6,088 nucleotides of DNA from an uncultured Blautia sp. (GTDB lineage: Bacteria > Bacillota > Clostridia > Lachnospirales > Lachnospiraceae), in contig URHH01000146.1 in assembly GCA_900547615.1 (NCBI GenBank), positions 1-6,088 on the forward strand, written 5' to 3'. Of the stretch, positions 1 through 4,058 are shown piece by piece. The notes beneath the pieces are model-generated. The model had not been told where the DNA came from. It was given only the letters and a program-made list of their open reading frames with translations, and made no database searches. The number at the start of each line of letters is the position of its first letter. The stretch's first letter is position 1. Made by a program: the position numbers and the translations under genes.

Positions 1-16
1 TGATATTTTAAAGCAT

Positions 17-56
17 AGAAAAACCACCCCGGAACTTTGGCGAGTGATGAGGTGGT
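17..56 (-). terminator. Intrinsic terminator of the antisense RNA
   Basis: ACCACC (23-28) pairs with GGTGGT (51-56) across a 22-base loop. On the minus strand the stem is followed by TTTTTCT, the layout of an intrinsic terminator. The large loop makes it weaker than the other terminators here. On the plus strand the hairpin has no T tract. Confidence 0.5.
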
Positions 57-80
57 AATTCTATGTTATCCTGATTCATG

Positions 81-109
81 AGGTCAACCCCTTGTGGGCG
101 GTTGTTCCT
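81..109. other. Imperfect stem-loop, possible toxin-mRNA terminator
   Basis: CAACC (85-89) pairs with GGTTG (100-104), extended inward by C91-G98 past a C/C mismatch and outward by AGG (81-83) with CCT (107-109) around a small internal loop. On the plus strand TTCCTTTAT follows, a poor T tract, so it could end a message entering from the left. On the minus strand it would be the 5' stem-loop of the antisense RNA. Its exact role is inferred. Confidence 0.4.
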
Positions 110-117
110 TTATCTAT

Positions 118-146
118 ATTATAGAGCAGGTAATAAAATAATGCAA
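118..146 (-). promoter_or_regulatory. Minus-strand sigma-A-type promoter
   Basis: Read on the minus strand, a perfect TATAAT lies at 123-118, with TTGCAT at 146-141 and exactly 17 bases between them. The -10 box is ideal and the -35 box is weak (the TTG is conserved). Predicted transcription starts near base 111 and runs leftward into the putative antisense RNA. The 11-base palindrome CTATATTATAG at 114-124 also gives a fair -10 on the plus strand, so rightward initiation is possible. Confidence 0.55.
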
Positions 147-155
147 TGATTTTTT

Positions 156-182
156 GAGAGCTTGTTTCCAAGCTCTCTTTTT
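156..182 (+). terminator. Strong intrinsic terminator just before the endolysin
   Basis: GAGAGCTTG (156-164) pairs perfectly over 9 bp with CAAGCTCTC (169-177) around the loop TTTC, followed by TTTTT (178-182). It ends only 15 bases before the endolysin ATG, with the ribosome site in between. It should stop transcripts from the left, so the endolysin would need read-through, antitermination or some other promoter. A TTG start at 162 in the endolysin frame lies inside this stem and has no ribosome site. Confidence 0.8.
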
Positions 183-197
183 AACGGAGAAAAGCCT

Positions 198-1628
198 ATG
201 AATAAAGAACAAAAAGAAGTCCTGAGAAAAATCATCTACGCCGTAGAAACCGGAGGGCAGGTATACGGGCAGCAGGACTATAAGGATTTTACGGAGGCAT
301 ATACAAACAGCTCTAATGAGCACGCCATCACCATAGGAGCGGGGCAGTGGTACGGACCGGAGGCAAAGACGCTGTTGCAGCGGAGCAAGAAAGCGAGCCC
401 GGCAGAGTGGCAGCGCCTTGATACAGCCAATGTATGGGCTGATGTACAGAGTGCGGACTGGGATACTTATAACATTTCTTCCGGATCGGCAAAGGCAAAG
501 TGCATTGTGGCACTGATTGGAACAGCAACTGGTATCAAATGCCAGGATGCTTTGCTTGATGAGCAGATGGATGTTTACGTCCGAGAAGCCGAGAACCTTG
601 GTGTAATAGATCCGGCAGGACAGGCTATGTGTGCTAATTTCCGGCATCAGGGAGGATTGCCGGCGGTAAAACGTATCCTTACCAAGACAGATAAGCCATA
701 CACGCTGGACAGCCTGTATAAGGCTTGTCAGAGCGATACGGGTAATCAGGTGGGCGCTTACAAAAGCCGACAGAAATTTGTATATGAATCACTTAAAAAA
801 TACTTTCCGAAGGAGGGAACAGACATGGCAAACGACAAGGCAATCAATGCTTTAATCAAAATTGCAGAGGGAGAAATAGGATACCTCGAAAAGAGATCCA
901 ACAGCCAGCTTGACAGCAAGACCGCCAATGCAGGTAGTGCGAATTACACAAAATACTGGCGTGATGTATACCCGTCCTATCAGGCACAGCCCTGGTGTGC
1001 AGCTTTTGTCTCTTGGTGCTTCGAAAAGGCTTTTGGATTGGAGACGGCAAAGAAGCTTTTAAAACACTGGCCATATACATATTGCCCGACACTAGGAGAT
1101 TTATTCACCAAAAATGCAAATCCAAAGGTCGGGGATATTGTTATCTTTTATCGTGGCGGCGAGTTTGCCCATACCGGCATCGTGACAGCGGTTTCTGGAG
1201 ACAGATTCGAAACGATAGAAGGGAACACGTCCGGGGCGTCTGGAATCGTAGATAATGGCGGCGGAGTATGCCGAAAGAGTTATTACAACAGCAATCTGCC
1301 GGGAACCAAGTTCTGCACACCGGATTACAGCATTGTAAAAAATACGAACACCGGATCCGGAACAACATCTCAGTCGGCAGACGAAAAGAAAATGAACACA
1401 GTTGCTTACGTGGCCAGAATGACCAAGGATTGCAAATGCTACGTTGAGCCGGGCGGAGCACAGGCTAAGATGTTTCCGATGCTCAAAAAGGATGCAGTTG
1501 TGGATGTGATGCAGTATAGCAAAAACGACTCTGCCGGAAAGAAGTGGTATTTTGTGCGGATTCCGCACCCGACTGAAGAGTTTGTGTTTGAGTTTGTCCC
1601 GAATGGATATTTCAGGCAACTTAAATAA
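198..1628 (+). CDS. Phage endolysin: N-terminal lytic module, CHAP domain, SH3-like tail
   Basis: A 476-residue peptidoglycan-degrading enzyme of phage type. Residues 1-205 form a lysozyme-like helical module seen in Lachnospiraceae prophage lysins: ETGGQ (E17 is a candidate catalytic acid), NEHAITIGAGQWYG at 40-53, and CANFRHQGG near 145-153. Residues about 210-378 are a CHAP cysteine amidase/endopeptidase with C267 in QPWCAAFVSW, H325 in FAHTGIV and E341/N343 in IEGNTS. A Ser/Thr/Gly linker (about 382-396) leads to an SH3-like wall-binding domain (402-476). There is no signal peptide, so export would need a holin, and none is visible. ATG 198 is preferred: GGAG at 186-189 is 8 bases upstream, while the longer TTG 162 frame lies in a terminator stem. 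An internal start at 825 could give a CHAP-SH3 product. The CHAP call is firm; the chemistry of the N-terminal module is inferred. Confidence 0.88.
   Translation: MNKEQKEVLRKIIYAVETGGQVYGQQDYKDFTEAYTNSSNEHAITIGAGQWYGPEAKTLLQRSKKASPAEWQRLDTANVWADVQSADWDTYNISSGSAKAKCIVALIGTATGIKCQDALLDEQMDVYVREAENLGVIDPAGQAMCANFRHQGGLPAVKRILTKTDKPYTLDSLYKACQSDTGNQVGAYKSRQKFVYESLKKYFPKEGTDMANDKAINALIKIAEGEIGYLEKRSNSQLDSKTANAGSANYTKYWRDVYPSYQAQPWCAAFVSWCFEKAFGLETAKKLLKHWPYTYCPTLGDLFTKNANPKVGDIVIFYRGGEFAHTGIVTAVSGDRFETIEGNTSGASGIVDNGGGVCRKSYYNSNLPGTKFCTPDYSIVKNTNTGSGTTSQSADEKKMNTVAYVARMTKDCKCYVEPGGAQAKMFPMLKKDAVVDVMQYSKNDSAGKKWYFVRIPHPTEEFVFEFVPNGYFRQLK
810..827 (+). promoter_or_regulatory. Internal ribosome site and in-frame ATG inside the endolysin
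   Basis: A perfect AAGGAGG (810-816) lies 8 bases before ATG 825-827, which is codon 210 of the endolysin in the same frame. The site falls exactly between the N-terminal module and the CHAP domain. Starting here would give a 267-residue protein beginning MANDKAINAL, which looks like a natural CHAP-lysin N terminus. It is a better ribosome site than that of the full-length start. Either a second isoform is made or this is the scar of a fusion of two genes. Confidence 0.65.
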
Positions 1629-1635
1629 AAGCAAT

Positions 1636-1672
1636 AAGTAAGGCAGGGGAGTAAAAATCCCCTGCCTTACTT
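1636..1672 (+). terminator. Terminator hairpin after the endolysin
   Basis: A perfect 15-bp stem (1636-1650 with 1658-1672) around the loop GTAAAAA begins 7 bases after the endolysin stop. Its GC-rich core is GGCAGGGGA/TCCCCTGCC. The only Ts after the core are the stem's own last bases plus CTG, so the T tract is poor. The stem strength and position still favour a transcription end or an mRNA-stabilising 3' hairpin. Confidence 0.72.
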
Positions 1673-1821
1673 CTGAGAAACAATAACCTTGTCGAGAGTA
1701 GTAGAAAACAACGGAATACTGTGGTAGTCAAGAAAAGATGTGCGGAAAGAAGAAAAATATAGAAAATTCGTATGTAAAAATAAAACCTCTGAAACTACGG
1801 AAAACCAATAAAGGAAAAATA

Positions 1822-1871
1822 TTTGCATTTATAGATTAAGATTTTATAACAGATATTGTTATTTTATAACA
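1822..1871 (+). promoter_or_regulatory. Promoter and repeat operator of the small HTH gene
   Basis: TTTGCA (1822-1827), 17 bases, then TATAAC (1845-1850) make a plausible promoter with a start near 1857. The 11-mer ATTTTATAACA occurs twice, at 1841-1851 and 1861-1871, exactly 20 bp apart (two helical turns); the first copy covers the -10 box. Between them ATAACA (1846-1851) and TGTTAT (1857-1862) form an inverted repeat with a 5-base spacer. This suggests binding by a dimeric regulator, perhaps the HTH protein itself. The rest of 1673-1931 is A-rich, and I see no gene in it. Confidence 0.5.
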
Positions 1872-1931
1872 TTTCTTACCACGCCGTAAAATTAAGTAGT
1901 AAATTCTAAGTTGAAGGAGCAATGGTAGGAA

Positions 1932-2192
1932 ATGATTAAGATTTTACTGTCAAAAAAGCTTGGGGAGATGAGACTTACTCAGGCAGATTTGGCGAGGGCA
2001 ACCGGGATAAGACCTAATACCATCAATGAGTTGTACCACGAGCTCGCAGAAAGAGTAAGTCTGGAACATTTGGATTTGATATGCGAAGCGTTGGGATGCG
2101 AGCTGAACGAATTGATTATTAGGACACCAAACAAAGAATCGGTTATAACTCACACTCGCCAAGGCACTCGAAAGCCTGGCAAAAGAAGATAA
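1932..2192 (+). CDS. Small Cro/C1-family HTH transcriptional regulator
   Basis: An 86-residue DNA-binding protein that is essentially one HTH domain. The helix-turn-helix spans about residues 12-36: KLGEMRLTQADLARATG, then the recognition helix around RPNTINELYHE. LEHLDLICEALGCELNELI (about 46-64) is the typical last helix pair of the Cro/C1 (XRE) fold. A basic tail (TRQGTRKPGKRR) follows. Proteins of this kind are common in Firmicute prophages and integrative elements as small repressors. AAGGAG (1914-1919) is 12 bases before ATG 1932, somewhat far; an ATG at 1922 opens only a 5-codon frame overlapping the start. The gene is monocistronic between its own promoter and a strong terminator. The direct repeats over the promoter suggest autoregulation. 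Its targets are unknown. Confidence 0.85.
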   Translation: MIKILLSKKLGEMRLTQADLARATGIRPNTINELYHELAERVSLEHLDLICEALGCELNELIIRTPNKESVITHTRQGTRKPGKRR

Positions 2193-2212
2193 CCGCTGCA
2201 ACGGTTCCTTCT

Positions 2213-2252
2213 AAATAGATAGGAAAGGATTTTATCCCTTCCTATCTATTTT
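2213..2252 (+). terminator. Strong terminator after the HTH gene, possibly bidirectional
   Basis: A 13-bp perfect stem (2213-2225 with 2239-2251) continues past one A/C mismatch into GGAT/ATCC (2227-2230 with 2234-2237) around a 3-base loop: 17 of 18 possible pairs. TTTTGCTCTTTT runs through and after the 3' arm. A smaller hairpin, AACCG/CGGTT (2191-2195 with 2202-2206), sits at the stop codon. The broken minus-strand gene ends at 2264, so the stem may serve both directions. Confidence 0.82.
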
Positions 2253-2263
2253 GCTCTTTTAAA

Positions 2264-2505
2264 TTATATTTCTGGTCTTCCCTGTGCATACCGAATTATT
2301 CTTGTCTGATAGTAAGTATAATCTAATCTGGAAACCGTAGTTCCAATGATTTCTGCAACGACCTCAGTTGCCAGTTTCCTTATGATGCCTGTAAATTCAA
2401 CCTCAGCTCTGCAGTTCTGTTTTTTTTAGTTCTGATATATCATTTCCTCCATTAATTTCAAAACCTTGTACCGTCTATGTGAGTGTATGTTTTGTTGCTT
2501 TGCAT
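2264..2505 (-). pseudogene. Broken small gene with two frameshifts, unrecognised
   Basis: Three minus-strand frames read on from one another. ATG 2505-2503 gives a 15-residue start (MQSNKTYTHIDGTRF) before a TGA. Skipping one T in the TTTT run at 2457-2460 continues with EINGGNDISELKKTELQ in the next frame. A second single-base shift near 2405-2412 continues with AEVEFTGIIRKLATEV in the third frame, which runs to TAA 2266-2264 and ends YAQGRPEI. Joined, this is about 80 residues, hydrophilic with an amphipathic helix (IIRKLATEVVAEIIG). No strong ribosome site precedes the ATG. I do not recognise the family. Neat continuation across three frames argues for a decayed gene, although short open frames can arise by chance. 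Confidence 0.5.
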
Positions 2506-2570
2506 GCTGTATATTGCTATATATAGTACATATAATTTTTGAAAAATATTCTCAATAAATTAGAAATATA

Positions 2571-2599
2571 TTGATATAGTAGAAAATATTGATTAGAAT
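2571..2599 (+). promoter_or_regulatory. Promoter of the truncated HTH gene
   Basis: TTGATA (2571-2576), 17 bases, then TAGAAT (2594-2599): five of six consensus bases in each box at optimal spacing, in very AT-rich DNA (about 2510-2605). The predicted start is near 2606, about 22 bases before the ribosome site of the frame at 2641. Confidence 0.6.
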
Positions 2600-2640
2600 A
2601 TAAGACGTAAAGAGTGAGGCTTTGAATAGGAGATGATAGA

Positions 2641-2784
2641 ATGATTTTTTTTACAAACCGCAAGAATGAACAAAGGAGATTTGAGTGCAATAGCCAGTAT
2701 GGAAAAAACGAGCCGGTTAATTTAAAGCAAATTGATCGTATCTGCAAAGCTCTGCAGTGTAAAAGCGAAGATGTAAATAAATAA
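2641..2784 (+). pseudogene. Truncated Cro/C1-type HTH regulator remnant
   Basis: An open frame of 47 codons starts at ATG 2641 with AGGAG (2628-2632) 8 bases upstream. Its C-terminal half, YGKNEPVNLKQIDRICKALQ then CKSEDVNK, is the unmistakable end of a small Cro/C1-type regulator, matching the LDLICEALGCELNEL helix of the gene at 1932. The N-terminal half does not fit the fold in this frame. In another plus-strand frame, from ATG 2668, the DNA reads MNKGDLSAIAS, which does look like the first HTH helices. The recognition-helix stretch between them appears deleted with a frame change, so the product should not bind DNA normally. Intact families of this type are about 65-75 residues. Promoter and ribosome site look functional, so a 47-residue peptide may still be made. 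Confidence 0.65.
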
Positions 2785-2785
2785 A

Positions 2786-2821
2786 AAGGTTAATAAGAAG
2801 GTTGATAGGAAGGCTAAGGGA
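2786..2821 (+). repeat. Three imperfect 12-base tandem units
   Basis: AAGGTTAATAAG (2786-2797), AAGGTTGATAGG (2798-2809) and AAGGCTAAGGGA (2810-2821) lie head to tail directly after the truncated HTH stop codon. The first two differ at 2 of 12 positions, and the third is more diverged. No function is evident; it may be replication slippage in decaying DNA. Confidence 0.4.
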
Positions 2822-2836
2822 GACAGCATACGTAAA

Positions 2837-2879
2837 ATTTAACAGATGTTAAATATTGGTTGCTTTTCGCAAATATTGG
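2837..2879 (+). promoter_or_regulatory. Palindrome and direct repeats upstream of scrR
   Basis: ATTTAACA (2837-2844) and TGTTAAAT (2847-2854) form a perfect 8-bp inverted repeat with a 2-base centre. Overlapping it, AAATATTGG occurs at 2851-2859 and 2871-2879, again 20 bp apart. Both lie 60-100 bases before the repressor start codon, where control sites are expected. The palindrome lacks the central CG of LacI-family operators and shares TAACAGAT with the site at 1847-1854, so a different regulator is more likely. I find no convincing -35/-10 pair here. Confidence 0.4.
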
Positions 2880-2894
2880 AGATGCCATGCTGAT

Positions 2895-2932
2895 CCTTTG
2901 AAAGACTTCCTGAAACGTCTTCTTTAAAGGAG
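2895..2932 (+). promoter_or_regulatory. Possible hairpin covering the scrR ribosome site
   Basis: The ribosome site AAAGGAG (2926-2932) lies 5 bases before ATG 2938. CCTTT (2895-2899) can pair with AAAGG (2926-2930), and AAGAC (2902-2906) with GTCTT (2917-2921), giving a bulged stem-loop that would hide the site and damp translation. CTTTAAAG (2922-2929) is also self-complementary. The stems are short, so this is only suggestive. Confidence 0.3.
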
Positions 2933-2937
2933 ATTCT

Positions 2938-3903
2938 ATGACGATCAAGGAAATTGCCGGTCTTGCGGGAGTATCCAGCGCTGCGGTATCCAGATATATG
3001 AACGGCGGCTATATAAGCGAAGAAAAGAGAGAAAAAATACGTCAGGTGATTGAGAAGACAGGATACCGTCCCTCTGTCCAGGCGAGGACGCTCCGCACGA
3101 AAAGAGCCTGTCTGGTTGGCGTGATTGTTCCGAAGATCAATTCGGAATCTATCAGCCGCGTGACAGCGGGAATCAGTCAGGCGCTTTCGGAAAAAGGGTA
3201 TCAAATGGTGTTATCGATTACAGATAATAATCCTCAAAAAGAACTGGAGGCAATGGATTTATTTGTACATTATCCTGTGGACGGGATCATTCTTGTGGGA
3301 ACTGTGATCACGGGAAAACACAAAAAGGTTCTGGAAGAACTTTCTGTTCCGGTTGTGGTGATCGGACAGAAAGTAAGAGGGGTAAGCTGCGTCTACCATG
3401 ACGATTACGATGCTGCGAAAGAGATGGCGCAGATGCTGGCGGAAAAAGGGAAAACCAGGATTGCCTATCTTGGAGTGACACGGGCGGATAAAGCGGCAGG
3501 CGCAGGAAGAGAGGACGGATTTGCAGCGGGGCTTCGTGAGAAAAAGCTTGTTTTTGACAGAGAGTTATACAGACAGGCGGAATTTACAATGGAATCCGGT
3601 TATGAACAGGGACGTGATCTTCTTGAGAAAAACAAAGATGTAGAGGTAATAACCTGCGCAACGGATACCATTGCAGCAGGTGTGATAGAAGCCTGCGCCG
3701 CGCTTGAAAGAAAAGAAGTGATTGTAACCGGATTTGGGGACAATCAGTTTTTAAAGGCAGTGACCGGCGGGATCCCAACGGTTCATTTCGGCTATAAAAC
3801 AAGCGGTATCAAAGGGGCGGAGCTGCTTCTTGAACAGGCGGAAGAAAAAAGCCGGATTCCTGTAGAAATGAAGCTTGGATATGAAATCGTAGGCATAAAA
3901 TAA
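2938..3903 (+). CDS. scrR: LacI-family repressor, probable sucrose operon regulator
   Basis: A 321-residue LacI/GalR repressor of normal length. The N-terminal HTH reads MTIKEIAGLAGVSSAAVSRY (1-20), followed by the hinge helix around residues 45-55 (PSVQARTLRTK), where L52 is in the position of the leucine that LacI proteins insert at the central CG of the operator. Residues about 60-321 are the periplasmic-binding-protein-like sensor: VGVIVPKINSESISRV opens it and CATDTIAAGVIEA (from C240) is a family motif near the effector pocket. AAAGGAG lies 5 bases before ATG. It is separated from scrA by a terminator and a promoter with a CG-centred palindrome, which is its likely target. The sucrose assignment rests on the neighbouring ScrA-type permease; the effector (a sugar or sugar phosphate) is not readable from the sequence. 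Confidence 0.85.
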   Translation: MTIKEIAGLAGVSSAAVSRYMNGGYISEEKREKIRQVIEKTGYRPSVQARTLRTKRACLVGVIVPKINSESISRVTAGISQALSEKGYQMVLSITDNNPQKELEAMDLFVHYPVDGIILVGTVITGKHKKVLEELSVPVVVIGQKVRGVSCVYHDDYDAAKEMAQMLAEKGKTRIAYLGVTRADKAAGAGREDGFAAGLREKKLVFDRELYRQAEFTMESGYEQGRDLLEKNKDVEVITCATDTIAAGVIEACAALERKEVIVTGFGDNQFLKAVTGGIPTVHFGYKTSGIKGAELLLEQAEEKSRIPVEMKLGYEIVGIK

Positions 3904-3962
3904 GCGGAATAACAGAAAGCAGGATTCAGCATAATAAACAAAAAAGAATATAAAAAATCAGT

Positions 3963-3994
3963 AAAAATGCCATCTTTACAAGTGGCATTTTTTT
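3963..3994 (+). terminator. Terminator of scrR
   Basis: AAAAATGCCA (3963-3972) pairs with TGGCATTTTT (3983-3992), continued inside by CTT/AAG around the loop TAC, and followed by TTCT. TTTTTTT at 3988-3994 is the T tract. The stem's A and T ends make it a possible bidirectional terminator. It begins 59 bases after the scrR stop. Confidence 0.88.
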
Positions 3995-4003
3995 CTGTAT
4001 GAT
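3975..4003 (+). promoter_or_regulatory. scrA promoter embedded in the scrR terminator
   Basis: TTTACA (3975-3980), 17 bases, then TATGAT (3998-4003): five of six consensus bases in each box at optimal spacing. The -35 box lies in the apical part of the scrR terminator hairpin, and the T tract forms much of the spacer. Transcription should start near 4010, a few bases before the palindrome at 4014-4031, giving a leader of about 50 bases before the scrA ATG. Confidence 0.7.
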
Positions 4004-4013
4004 AAAAACAAGA

Positions 4014-4031
4014 TATGAAATCGATTTCATA
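4014..4031 (+). promoter_or_regulatory. CG-centred palindromic operator, also matching cre
   Basis: TATGAAATCGATTTCATA is a perfect 18-bp palindrome with CG at its centre, the hallmark of LacI-family operators. It lies from about +4 to +21 of the predicted scrA transcript, where a bound repressor would block RNA polymerase. The inner 14 bases also fit every fixed position of the catabolite-responsive element consensus TGWNANCGNTNWCA bound by CcpA, itself a LacI-family protein. Local control by ScrR, global control by CcpA, or both, are possible. Confidence 0.75.
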
Positions 4032-4058
4032 AAATCAAAAAGGGAAAGGAAGAAAATC

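Larger units (their letters stand above)
17..112 (-). ncRNA. Putative RatA-like antisense antitoxin RNA
   Basis: On the minus strand a promoter (TATAAT at 123-118, 17-base spacer, TTGCAT at 146-141) is followed by about 95 bases with no convincing ORF. These contain an imperfect stem-loop (109-81) and end in an intrinsic terminator (56-23 plus a T tract at 23-17). This promoter, short RNA and terminator layout is that of RatA-type antisense RNAs, which overlap the 3' end of a TxpA/holin-like toxin mRNA read from the opposite strand and block its expression. Such modules are known from prophage regions such as the B. subtilis skin element, which fits the endolysin next door. The toxin frame would lie left of base 1 and cannot be seen, so the pairing is inferred. 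The same hairpins could instead belong only to the 3' end of a plus-strand message. Confidence 0.5.

Noticed and set aside
162..197. TTG start extending the endolysin by 12 residues
   Set aside because: The TTG lies inside a terminator stem with no ribosome site; ATG 198 has a proper one.
1655..1740. Basic open stretch downstream of the endolysin (reads NNLVESSRKQRNTVVVKK in one plus-strand frame)
   Set aside because: About 30 codons without a start codon or ribosome site, beginning inside the terminator hairpin; easily explained by chance.
2517..2747. 76-codon minus-strand frame
   Set aside because: It runs antisense to the HTH remnant and its promoter, is made of low-complexity Leu/Phe/Tyr residues from AT-rich DNA, and has no ribosome site.
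1..2800. CRISPR array, tRNA or phage attachment site
   Set aside because: No regularly spaced repeats of CRISPR size, no cloverleaf, and no long direct repeat flanking the phage-like block could be found.
3999..4058. Upstream ATG extending ScrA by 20 residues
   Set aside because: The extension would run from the -10 box through the operator palindrome, and the residues do not look like the EIIB start; ATG 4059 begins the typical MDYRKTAEEI.
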